64,000 nt of DNA from the NCBI RefSeq assembly GCF_000002875.2, contig NC_009408.2, forward strand, positions 224,501 through 288,500, in the 5' to 3' direction. Shown one piece after another: positions 1-9,332 of this stretch. The notes under the pieces were generated by a model, which saw nothing but the letters and a program-made list of their open reading frames with translations, had not been told where the DNA came from and made no database searches. A program made the position numbers and the translations under genes. This stretch comes from Leishmania infantum JPCM5. Lineage: Eukaryota > Euglenozoa > Kinetoplastea > Trypanosomatida > Trypanosomatidae. How positions within the stretch are numbered: position 1 is the stretch's first letter; the number at the start of each line of letters is the position of its first letter.

Positions 1-1971
1 TCAGCAGACAGCCAGCTTGGTGCCCCCTTCGACTTTGCCTTCGCCCTTGCCGAGACGTTTCGCAAGATGCAGCACGCGCCACAGCAGGGCCGAACCGGCG
101 GCGGCGGTGCGTACCGACCTGGGCAGATCATGAGCAACCTCCGTCTGCTCTCAAAGCACTTCTCCATTGGGCGGCAGAGCGACGCGCATGAGTTTGCGGT
201 GCAACTTCTCTTTTCGTGTCAGAAATCCCTGCTGCACCGCCTTGTCGGCTCCAAGAAGGTGCACCCACGGGTGGCGCACACCACCGCGCTTCACCGCATC
301 TGCGGCGGCTACCTGCTCTCACAGGTGACGTGGTCGCGCCAGGAAGAGATTCAGCAGCTGCTGCGCGCCGGCAAGCAGCAGGAGGCGATGGATCTCAAGA
401 TGGAGGCAAAGCAAGCAGAGGGGAAGCGGGCACAGCGTGCCTCACGGCACGGCCTTGACCCTCAGACCCTGTGCTCCAACACCTACGACCCCTTTACGAT
501 TCTCTCGGTGGAGTTAGCGGGGCACACGCTGCAGCACTGCCTTGACAAGTTCTGCGCGGTCGAGGAACTCGATGGCCGCTCTTACCTGTCTCCACGCCAG
601 GTCGGTGTGCGCGCGAAGAAAAAGCTAAGCATCCACGTCCCGCCGCCCGTGTTCGTCATCCACGTGAAGCGCTTTACTCCCTCCGGCAGCAAAATTAACA
701 AGCACGTGCTGTTCCCGCTAGAGCTGGACATTACCCGCTACTGCACCCTACTGTCGTCGTCGTCATCGCCGCCGCCGCCGCCGAATCACCTGCAGCCGCA
801 CAATGGTATGTCCTCCCCAGCGACAACGAAGAGAGCCGATTGCCAGTACGAGCTCAACGCCGTATGCGTTCACGAGGGACGTTCCATTGACTACGGCCAC
901 TACTACACCCTGGCCAAGGCCCCTAATGGCATGTGGTACGAGTTCAACGACAGCCATGTTAGTCGTCTTTCGGAGGACCAGCTGCAACAGGCACAGGTGT
1001 ACATGCTCTTCTACTCCCGAAAGCCCACGGTCGCCGCTGAGATGATGCAGCCGCCGCATCAGCAGCAGCACAACATCCGCGGCAGCGCACCGGCCTCTGT
1101 GTCTTCCTCCGCCGCCTCCAAGCTCGGCGCGATGACAGCAGTGGAAGAGGACGGCGCTGTTGGGCAAGAGCTGAGCGAGTCGGAGGTGCAGGTACTACTG
1201 GAGAAACGCCGCGCTGTGCAACGGCAGGCGGGCAGTTTAAACGGGTGTCGCTCTTCCTCGTCTGCGACGGCTGCAGAGAAGCCGCAACTCCTGTCCAACA
1301 CTTCTGGCGACAGCGATGACGAGGGTCACGCCGTCGAGCCCACGTCTTTGTCGTCGAGCAAGTCTGCCCGGGCGCAGACCTTCAAGCGCATGCAAGAGGC
1401 GCTTCCAACGGACTCGGACAGCAACAGCGACGACGAAAAGCAGGACCGCGCATATGTACTCCGGCTGCCGGCACAGCTGAACGGATGCACAGTGCAGGAC
1501 AGCCACATCGAGGCAGACGTGGCGCCACAACCCTCACGGCGAGATGACGAGCACGACGCACCGGCGGACGGCGAGGCGCCGCTCAAGCTGGCCAAGGTTT
1601 CACTGTATGGTGGCATCATTAAGTCGATGAAGCGCGTGTTGAAGGACGGCGCCGACGGTGGTGCGTCCACCGACACGACGGCGCCGCAGCAGCAGCGGAA
1701 GAGCCCAAACTTTCGGGTTGGCCGGAACGCCGTGCAAGCACTGCATCAGCGCAAGGTGCTCAACACCCCTGAGACGGTGCGACGACCGGCATCTGCACCC
1801 AAGTTCCAGCAGCGCATCCGTGATCCCATGTGGGAGATGGAGATGGACCGCGGCAAGGTGAAGAAGGTCAAGTCTAAGGAGAAGGCGCCGGATCCGTTTG
1901 AAGGCGTCAACCCCTTCCAGGAAGTGTCGCGAGGCATGTTCGACGTTCGTGGACGGCGGCGTCGGGCGTAG
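1..1971 (+). CDS. Ubiquitin carboxyl-terminal hydrolase (USP/C19 family), C-terminal part
   Basis: The reading frame is open from base 1, so the start and the catalytic Cys box lie outside the window. Visible USP elements, in order, are the DAHEF box (near base 180), an FVIHVKRF segment (near 650) and the His box, in which VHEGRSIDYGHYYTLAK (near 868-920) supplies the catalytic His and WYEFNDSHV the Asn/Asp partner; YMLFYSRK closes the domain near 1020. USPs cleave ubiquitin from proteins at isopeptide bonds. The spacing of boxes resembles the USP36/42 branch. The CxxC pairs that bind zinc in many USPs are absent from the EELDGRSYL stretch, so the zinc ribbon seems lost. The last ~310 residues are Ser/Glu-rich and apparently disordered, ending in a basic GRRRRA. 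USP membership is firm; substrate and location are unknown. Confidence 0.9.
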   Translation, partial: SADSQLGAPFDFAFALAETFRKMQHAPQQGRTGGGGAYRPGQIMSNLRLLSKHFSIGRQSDAHEFAVQLLFSCQKSLLHRLVGSKKVHPRVAHTTALHRICGGYLLSQVTWSRQEEIQQLLRAGKQQEAMDLKMEAKQAEGKRAQRASRHGLDPQTLCSNTYDPFTILSVELAGHTLQHCLDKFCAVEELDGRSYLSPRQVGVRAKKKLSIHVPPPVFVIHVKRFTPSGSKINKHVLFPLELDITRYCTLLSSSSSPPPPPNHLQPHNGMSSPATTKRADCQYELNAVCVHEGRSIDYGHYYTLAKAPNGMWYEFNDSHVSRLSEDQLQQAQVYMLFYSRKPTVAAEMMQPPHQQQHNIRGSAPASVSSSAASKLGAMTAVEEDGAVGQELSESEVQVLLEKRRAVQRQAGSLNGCRSSSSATAAEKPQLLSNTSGDSDDEGHAVEPTSLSSSKSARAQTFKRMQEALPTDSDSNSDDEKQDRAYVLRLPAQLNGCTVQDSHIEADVAPQPSRRDDEHDAPADGEAPLKLAKVSLYGGIIKSMKRVLKDGADGGASTDTTAPQQQRKSPNFRVGRNAVQALHQRKVLNTPETVRRPASAPKFQQRIRDPMWEMEMDRGKVKKVKSKEKAPDPFEGVNPFQEVSRGMFDVRGRRRRA

Positions 1972-3239
1972 GAAGAGCTTCTGCGATTGCGCACCGCTGG
2001 GCTTGCCTGCCCGCCTACCTGCCTGTGTGTGCGTGCGAGGGTGCCGCTTTAGTGCAGGATATCATCGCTTTCTCCTCCTCCCCCCTCCTCCCTCTACCAA
2101 GCATATGCATGTACATGGCCACCTGCTGCTGAGATGCCGCCACCGTCACCACATGATGCGCGTCGCCTCGCTCTCCGTGCGCAAATTTGCAGCTGTGCGT
2201 GTGTTTGACCTCCATCGATTAAGCTCTTACGAGTTTTTATTTCGCGTGCGCGTATGTGTGTATGTGTGTTCTGTGTATAAGTGGGCAGTGAGAGGGGGCG
2301 ACGGCGGCAGAGGATGAATATGTGCTGCCCGTCCCCCCCCCTGCCCCCCGCTCCCCTCCGTTGTGACTCGTAGTGAGTCGTCGCTTGAGAGTAAGTGTCA
2401 TCGTGATGGTGGTGGTGTGTGTCTATGGACTGTCTGTACCACTCACTCTCACTGTCTAGCTCTTCGTGCGTCATCCTTTCCGTGTGAGGGGATCTGTGTA
2501 TGTATGCTCTTTGCGCCAGCCCACACCACGTGCATCATCCGGCAACCGTTGTACTGCAGCGCGCACGCGCACGCACACTTACTAAGAGCGTGAGAATAAG
2601 TGAGGGAGAATAAGCCACATGATAAATATGAGCCGAGTCTCTGCCAGCAGCACCCGGCCGCAGCCGCAGCTGCAGACGCTGAAATACGCAATATTTGGCC
2701 GCCACGGTAGGTGCACCCCTCCCCCTCCTCCTCCTCTTCTCTCTTCCACGCGCTCTTTCTTTTCTCTGTGAGTTGCCTGCCTGCAAGCGCTGTAACATGC
2801 CTCAGGCACCAACGATTGCAGGCAAAAAAAACGAGAGACATCAAGGGGAAGTGAAGCGTGTTCGTATCGCCGCCTCTGCGTTGGCGCAGACCGCCTCTGA
2901 TGCAGGGCTCCCCGCCCCCACCCCCACCCTTCCTCTTGGAGGGAAAGTAGTCCGCAGTTGTTGTTGCTTGCGTCTGTCTCGCACACCCTTTCCCCTTCTC
3001 CTCCATGCCCTTGGCTACTCGCTTGTCTTCCTCGAAACCTATGCGTGGCGCATCACAAACTTCACACACACACACACGCGCCAATGCTCTGCGCTCGCCT
3101 CCCCAAAGTTGATTAGAATCTACGCAGCATCATACCTGCCCTCCTGCGGTTCGCAGCTCTCTCTCTCTCTCCGCCTTTGGCTCTTGCTCGCGTGTCACTT
3201 GTTCATCAATACCCCCAACTAAACCCTTAACCGTTCAAG
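1972..3239 (+). other. Intergenic region, deubiquitinase to ATP synthase subunit c
   Basis: No convincing gene. It should hold the 3' UTR of the deubiquitinase and the 5' UTR and splice acceptor of the subunit c gene. Pyrimidine-rich stretches occur near 2070-2100, 2720-2760 and 3150-3185, with GT runs near 2250-2280. Short open frames on both strands are low-complexity translations of these repeats. Confidence 0.6.
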
Positions 3240-3560
3240 ATGATGCGCCGTGCCATTGCTCAGCCCGTCGCCCGTCGCGCGGCGGCCGCCTCCAGTGCGC
3301 TCGTGGTTGCCCCTCGCCAGGCCTCCACTGTCGCCCTCTCCGTCCAGGGTCTGCACTACGTCGGCACCGGTCTCGCCGCCATCGCCCTCGGTGGTGTTGG
3401 CTTGGGTATCGGTGCCATCTTTGGCTGCCTGCTGATAGGCTGCGCTCGCCAGCCCAACCTGACCAAGATGCTCTTCAACTACGCCATTCTCGGCTTCGCC
3501 CTGACGGAGGCCATTGGCCTGTTCGCGCTGATGCTCGCCTTCCTCATGCTCTTCTCGTAG
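3240..3560 (+). CDS. ATP9: Mitochondrial F1Fo-ATP synthase subunit c (ATPase subunit 9), nuclear-encoded
   Basis: A 106-residue proteolipid that forms the rotating c-ring of ATP synthase in the mitochondrial inner membrane. Residues 1 to about 30 are rich in Arg and Ala with no acidic residue, as expected of a cleaved mitochondrial presequence. The mature part has two hydrophobic helices (about 39-68 and 77-104), the first Gly-rich ([15 protein letters not shown]), joined by the polar loop ARQPN. Glu90 in the second helix is the expected proton-carrying carboxylate. The gene starts with two ATG codons in a row (3240 and 3243); the first is used here. The small size, loop and carboxylate make the assignment firm. 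Other Leishmania copies may exist elsewhere. Confidence 0.95.
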   Translation: MMRRAIAQPVARRAAAASSALVVAPRQASTVALSVQGLHYVGTGLAAIALGGVGLGIGAIFGCLLIGCARQPNLTKMLFNYAILGFALTEAIGLFALMLAFLMLFS

Positions 3561-3709
3561 GGTACTTGACGTCTGCGGTTGCCTCTGTGTCTGCCTTGAT
3601 CTCTCGATGACGGTTGTGATTGCTTGGCAGTGCTGAGCTGCGGCCGTAGTGAAGTCAAGAGGGAGGTGGAAGAGGAGGGCGTGTGGCATCTTCCCGAGTG
3701 TGAGTGTAA

Positions 3710-3729
3710 ATATATATATATATATATAT
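3710..3729. repeat. (AT)10 microsatellite
   Basis: Twenty bases of alternating A and T in the 3' UTR region of the subunit c gene. Several similar TA runs occur in other gaps of the window, so this is typical of the intergenic sequence here rather than a special site. Confidence 0.9.
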
Positions 3730-3978
3730 TCATTTATTTATGCGTATGTGTGGCGAGCAGGGCTGAAGAAAGGTAGAGGGGGAGGTGGCCGCCCGCCTCT
3801 CCATTACACATCGCTACTCCCTATCGCACCCACCCACCTACCCCTCCGCCTACGTAATCATGCATCCGTCCTCCCATCCTTGACCATGAACGGCACCACG
3901 TCTGTTTAGCCCATGGCACACATGCACATACGCATGTGCAGCTCCATCATTTCCTGCCTAATGCACCTACCTGTGTAT

Positions 3979-4001
3979 TGTGTGTGTGTGTGTGTGTGTG
4001 T
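3979..4001. repeat. (TG)n microsatellite
   Basis: About 11 TG units. Long TG/CA tracts recur in nearly every gap of this window. Confidence 0.9.
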
Positions 4002-5297
4002 ATCGGTGTGTCTTTCAGGCATCTGGGACCGTAGCGATGTTTCTCCAGTCGCCGCCAGCCCCGCCACTACCACTACATACACACACACACGCACACCTCC
4101 CCTTTTTCATGTTGCGTCGTGTGTACGGTTTTGGTATCTCTTCGACTGTCAGCATCGCCCTCTTCCTCTCCTCGCCCTTTCTGTGAGCATCGCGGCACTG
4201 CAGGAGAGGTGTGCGCGCGTGTGCTTACAGAGTTGGAAAATAATGTAACATATATAAGCAAGGGAACAGCAAAGGCGAAAACTAAGATGACAGCGCAGGT
4301 GCAAGATCGCAGCTGGAAGCGCGCTCGCACCGAATAGGGCGTAAAGGCGAAACGTTGAACGTTGGGGGAGAGGGCGCTCCCCTTCCACTCCTCCTCATCT
4401 CCGCCTCATGGGGCGCTGGGCCAGACAATGCCCTCACAGGATAAAGTATCACGTATGTGTCTTTTCTTTTGTATTGCCGAGTCTCTCTCTGCGTGTGTGC
4501 GTGTGCGGATGTAACCACATAATGATGTCGGTGGCTGGTCGAACGACGGCACATCACACACACATACATGCATAGAGGCACTGATGCGACGGGCTTCGCA
4601 GGACTGTGCACAAAACGATCAGCTCATGCCACCCACACTGCAGAACGTCTCTTCTGTGGGCAAGTCAGCAATTTTCCTTCCGCTCACATCTCCGCCCCCC
4701 CCCCTCCGCCACCTCTGCGTCCGCTACCACAAGGGCCTCTTCTTCCTCCCTCTCTCCCAGCCCCCGACCCACACTCACCCCTCTTCGCGTGTGTGCTGCT
4801 GTTCGCGCAGAGCCTCAAGCTGGAGTGGTCAACTTTTCGTTGTTGCTGGAGGGGGCAACCTTGATCTTCACACGATAGCAGCAGCCGTGTCGGTGTCGGC
4901 ACCTCATCTTCGTGCACACACACAACAACTGCCATCATCAGCTCGTTGATCCCCCTCCAAAAAAAAATCCCCTCTCTTTGTTTAGAGTACAAGTCCCACA
5001 CATCCACAGAAGTTAGAAAGGGAACAGCGACAGAGAGACCCACACGATCGCAGAAAGAGGGGCAGAGAGAGAGCGCGCACGCATAACGAGCAGACTCGCG
5101 CCTCGCCTCCACTCCCCCCCCTCCTCCCTCACTCCTCATCGCGCTCCCGCATACACATACATATATATATCATCACACGTCGATACCGAACGCCTATTAC
5201 GCACACGCATACACACGCGCGCGCATATCCCAAGCTTATACGCCCCGTACGGTTGGTGTGCGGCTCTATTATTATTAGCACTATTCGCTCCCATCCA

Positions 5298-5356
5298 CCT
5301 CCTTCCCTCCTTTCGTTTTTCTCGCCGCTCGATCCACCACCACCACCACCACCAAG
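5298..5356 (+). promoter_or_regulatory. Predicted spliced-leader acceptor for the kinesin mRNA
   Basis: A pyrimidine tract (about 5298-5330) is followed by a run of CAC/CCA triplets without AG, then the first AG at 5355-5356, 34 bases before the ATG. This is the usual arrangement for a trypanosomatid trans-splice site. It is a prediction from sequence only. If correct, it also rules out the upstream in-frame ATG at 5253. Confidence 0.5.
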
Positions 5357-5390
5357 AAAACGCTTGCCATCAGGCCCTTGCGTCGATATC

Positions 5391-7124
5391 ATGAGCAGCC
5401 GTATCTGTGTAGCGGTGCGCAAGCGTCCCATCGCGGACCCGGAGCTGGACATCGTCGAGACGCCAACGCCGCGGTGCATCGTGAATGAGCCGAAGATAAA
5501 GTACGACCTCTCACCCTACACGGACCGGCACACCTTTACTTTCGATGAGGTGTTCGGGGAGACCTGCAACAACGCCGGCGTGTACCAGCGTTGCTGTCTG
5601 CCACTCATCGATACCGTATTCAACTACGGTAATGCCACGTGCTTTGCCTACGGGCAAACCGGATCGGGCAAGACGTACACCATGCTGGGTTCGCAGAAAG
5701 AGCCAGGGCTGTATGCCATTGCGGCGCGTGAGATCTTCGCACGCGCCAACGACATCGACGCCGTCGTCTACGTCTCTTTCTACGAAATCTACGGCCGGAA
5801 AATATTTGATCTCCTGAACAACCGAAAGCGCCTTTTCGCTCGCGAGGATGCGGACAAGGTGATCAACATTTGCGGGCTGAGCGAGCATCAGGTGACGGAC
5901 ATCCAGGAGATCTTCGACGTGATTACAGCGGGCAGTGCATACCGTGCGGCGGGTCAGACAAGCGCCAACGCCGAAAGTAGCCGCTCCCACGCCGTGCTGC
6001 AGGTGGAGGTGCGAGAAACGCGGAGCGCCAACGCACGGCGTGCGCCCAAGACGATTGGTCGTATTTCCTTCATCGACTTGGCGGGTAACGAGCGCGGCGC
6101 CGACACGTTCGACTGCGACCGCAAGACGCGAATGGAGGGTGCGGAGATCAACAAGTCTCTCCTGGCTCTGAAAGAGTGCATTCGGGCCCTCGGGATGGGC
6201 AAGAGTCACGTTCCATTTCGGGGGTCTATCTTGACCGAGGTGCTGCGAGACTCCTTCACCGGCAACAGCCGCACCACCATGATCTCCACCATTTCGCCGT
6301 CCTCGCAGCACTGTGTGAACACGCTCAACACGTTGCGCTACACCCAGCGGGTGAAGGACCTTGGCGGCGGCGGCATCGGTGGTGGTGCAAAAATTGAGCA
6401 AGTGGCCGGCAGCCCGCCAGGTCGCCGGCCCGCTGCACCGCGCCGAAAGCCCTTCGAGGCGATTCCTGCGAAGAACCGCCCGGAATGGGTGTCAGACTTC
6501 GCCTCCGACCCATCACCTGACGTGTCCCCGTCCGAGAATGGCGGCTACGGCGGCGAGAGTGACGGGGTCGCGGCAGGTGCGGCGCCGAGAAACGCCGCCA
6601 AGCCTCGCGGTCGGCAGCCGTCGGTAGGCCGTAGCGGCGGTACGCCCCCGCCGGCCGCAGCCGTGGTGAAGGTGAAAGACCCGAAAATCGCGACGATTGT
6701 GCAGAACCACATCGCCGCCCTGGAGTCCGACGACGACGACGACGACATCGACGATGACTGCTGCCACTACCCGCGCGCCGCGGAAGGCGGCGGCGTGATG
6801 CAGCGGGAGGAAGAGCGGCAGGTGCGCAAAGTGCACGCCTACGTTGTCGAGGAGATTGCAAAGGCGGAGGATAAGCTCATTGCGCTGCACCGCCGGCACA
6901 TCGACTCCAAGATGACCGGCATCAAGGAGGAGATCACGGCGATCCAGTCTTTTGAGGAATCCGACTCGGTCGACGAGTACGTGGCGCGGGTTCGGGTACT
7001 GCTGATGAAGCAGCGAGACGACATGAACGAGATCTTGGCGATGCTGAACGGCATCGGGTCGATGCTGCGCGATGAGGAGGACCTCTCCAAGACGCTCACT
7101 TCAAGCGTAAGTGCACGGCGATGA
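5391..7124 (+). CDS. Kinesin-13-type motor protein
   Basis: A 577-residue kinesin, probably a microtubule depolymerase of the kinesin-13 (MCAK/KIF2) class. The motor fills residues 4-324: ICVAVRKRP at the start, P-loop GQTGSGKT (88-95), switch I NAESSRSH (193-200), switch II DLAGNERG (229-236) and the class-type EINKSLLALKECIRALG helix with KEC at 261-263. The rest is a Gly/Pro/Ser-rich linker, an Asp run (from base 6728) and a probably helical C-terminus. Two oddities: the motor begins at residue 4, so the basic neck that precedes it in animal kinesin-13s is missing, and the loop-2 KVD motif reads KYD (37-39). An in-frame ATG at 5253 would add 46 proline-rich residues, but they look like UTR. 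Trypanosomatids have several kinesin-13 paralogs; I cannot say which this is. Confidence 0.9.
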   Translation: MSSRICVAVRKRPIADPELDIVETPTPRCIVNEPKIKYDLSPYTDRHTFTFDEVFGETCNNAGVYQRCCLPLIDTVFNYGNATCFAYGQTGSGKTYTMLGSQKEPGLYAIAAREIFARANDIDAVVYVSFYEIYGRKIFDLLNNRKRLFAREDADKVINICGLSEHQVTDIQEIFDVITAGSAYRAAGQTSANAESSRSHAVLQVEVRETRSANARRAPKTIGRISFIDLAGNERGADTFDCDRKTRMEGAEINKSLLALKECIRALGMGKSHVPFRGSILTEVLRDSFTGNSRTTMISTISPSSQHCVNTLNTLRYTQRVKDLGGGGIGGGAKIEQVAGSPPGRRPAAPRRKPFEAIPAKNRPEWVSDFASDPSPDVSPSENGGYGGESDGVAAGAAPRNAAKPRGRQPSVGRSGGTPPPAAAVVKVKDPKIATIVQNHIAALESDDDDDDIDDDCCHYPRAAEGGGVMQREEERQVRKVHAYVVEEIAKAEDKLIALHRRHIDSKMTGIKEEITAIQSFEESDSVDEYVARVRVLLMKQRDDMNEILAMLNGIGSMLRDEEDLSKTLTSSVSARR

Positions 7125-8909
7125 TGATGGGATTGGGGAGGTAAGCACCGGAGAGCGAGAAGATATGGAGGAGGGCTAACAGCGGAGGAAGGGGAGCACA
7201 ACAAGCATAAAAGGCAAAACCGACGTGGTATACGTACCCTCGTCTTTGTTTCACTTTTCTTTCGCCCGACTGAGGTCGCGTGCTTGGTTCTAGCGTGGCG
7301 CTTTTCGTTCTTGATGTATCTTACAGCAGTGCACACGCGCGCACTCACACCGTCACACCGTCGCAGGCCAAACAAAGAGTAACAGGAGGGCAACCTTCAC
7401 ATGCGCGCACAGAGAGACACACCTTCATACATTGGCCCAAGATGATGGATCCTCTGCACCCTTGTCTGCATCGCTCGCTTTTCTTTTATCGTGAGGGAAG
7501 GAGGAAGAGGAGGTTAGTTTTGGTGTTCTCCCGGTGTAGCACGGCAATTGCCTTGTCCCCCTCCTCCCTCTCTGTGCCTGCCTGTGTGGGTGTGTGTCTC
7601 ACTCTCATTGGCCACCAACACATACCCGCGCGTGGTCCACAGGTAACCGGCACTTCAAACAGCGTCTCGCTTGCGTTTTATTTTTGTTATGTTTTCACTA
7701 TTACACCCCCCTCCCCGCCCACGACCGTTCATCGTACTCCCTCTCGCCTACCGTGCACCGTGATCCACGCCTCCCTCCCTAGCTTCTTCCCTCCCTTTCG
7801 CTCTCAGATGGTCTTGGGGGAGGGGTGTCAAGCGCCTGCAGAGGAAGGGAGAGAGAGAGAGAGACGGCGAAATCGGTACGCGGCGCGCTCCTCTTCCTTT
7901 CTTACGTGGCTTCCTCAGCTATTTCTTACTTGTTGGTGTAGTGCTGGAGGTCGAGGGGTAGGGGCAGGGGAGGCGTGATTCGCCGGTATGCGCACCCCAA
8001 CGTTGATGAGCGCGGGTGTGTGTGCGATGGATCGTGCATGTGTGTTTATATGTATGGTTGCAGTGCGGCGTGTGTGTATGGGCGGTGTGGGGTGCGTGAA
8101 GTGGGCGGGTGCGGTATGTGCGGTGCACTTGCGCGCCCCCTCCTGCCCTCCCCTCCCCCACCCAACCCCATAAACACACCGCCATGCTGCCATGTAAAAC
8201 ACCGCAGCCCAGGCAACGACGTGGATAATGGCAGAAACAAGTAACAAATCGAAAGAGAAGAGGAGGAGCGGCACACACCAGAAAACGTGGAAGTGCTGTG
8301 CAGGAGCGAGAGACGGAAAGGGGGAAGGAGGTGCGACGGTGCGACGGTGCGAAACGGAGCAGAGGCAGACGCGCTTATTGTCTAAGCGCCGGTGGAGGGT
8401 AGACTGGGAGTTGCCTCACCCCTCCGCTGCAGCAACGACGCCATCCTCCTCCTCCTCGCTCTCTTTGTGTGCACGAACATACCCGTATCCACTGCCCTTT
8501 GCTTGTGTTCGGATCGCATGATCCGCTACCACTTCTTCATCCCCTCCCCCTTCCCTCGCCGATATGGCACAGATATAGCGATGCGTACGCGTGCACACCA
8601 ATCATGTGGCTCCACGTTTCTATCCTCCCTCTTTCCTATATATCCCTCTCTCCATGCCTCGATGACCTCGCTCCCTGTGCGATTCGTGCACCACCACTTC
8701 CTCCCCGGCGCTTCGTCATCAACCGGTAGTGTCTTTTGGTCGCCATAGCAAAAGCTACTTAACGCAACCCGTTGTTCTCACCAGGAACAACACCCCCCAT
8801 ACACCCTCCCATCCTCCCTCGCTCCCCGGAATCCCTCATAATCGCGCGCACACATCACCCACACGTTGCTGTCGCTCCCTGCTCTATTCGCTCGCTGTGC
8901 TTTTTCTTT

Positions 8910-8948
<39 letters not shown>

Positions 8949-9332
8949 ACCGGTTCGTGTGAGCGCGTTTGCGGCTGTCGCTGTTGGGCCGACGGTGTCT
9001 CACCATCATCGCGACGACCCGCCCTCGTACGCCTTGTGTCGTCGCAGTTGTGTGCTGGTCTGCTCTCTCTCGTTTCTCTGCTCTCCTTCTCGCGTCGCCT
9101 CCCCGCCTTTAGCCTTTATTCCCTTCCATTTCTGCTGCTGTCGTCATCGTCTGCGTGCGGCGGCCCCTCTCCTCCCTGTTCATTGTCTTTTGCGTGTGAC
9201 AGGACGTACCTGCGATAGACTTCTCTTGGGTGCGTGCGTGCGTGTGTGCGGCCTTGCGTCGGCTCATATAATCACAGCTACGCGCATGGCACAGCGATAC
9301 ACATCCGCATACAAGGAATCTCGCACCTACAC
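7125..9332 (+). other. Intergenic region, kinesin to PPPDE protease
   Basis: No convincing gene in 2.2 kb. The stretch is pyrimidine-rich with GT/CA runs, including the longest GT run of the window at 8912-8947. Open frames here encode Leu/Ser/Cys/Val-rich low-complexity peptides. Confidence 0.6.
8912..8947. repeat. (GT)18 microsatellite
   Basis: Thirty-six bases of uninterrupted GT, in the presumed upstream processing region of the PPPDE protease gene. Length is likely to vary between isolates. Confidence 0.95.

Larger units (their letters stand above)
3561..5390 (+). other. Intergenic region, subunit c to kinesin
   Basis: No convincing gene in 1.8 kb. It contains an AT dinucleotide run (3710-3729), a TG run (3979-4001), several CA runs and C-rich tracts. 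The kinesin 5' UTR lies at its right end after a pyrimidine tract at about 5298-5330. Confidence 0.6.

Noticed and set aside
5253..5390. Upstream in-frame ATG giving a 46-residue N-terminal extension of the kinesin
   Set aside because: The added residues are Pro/Ser runs from the pyrimidine tract and CAC repeat, and a likely splice acceptor at 5355-5356 lies after this ATG.
9234..9332. Upstream ATG for the PPPDE protease
   Set aside because: The extra 33 residues read through repeat-like UTR sequence and the domain starts well after the ATG at 9333.
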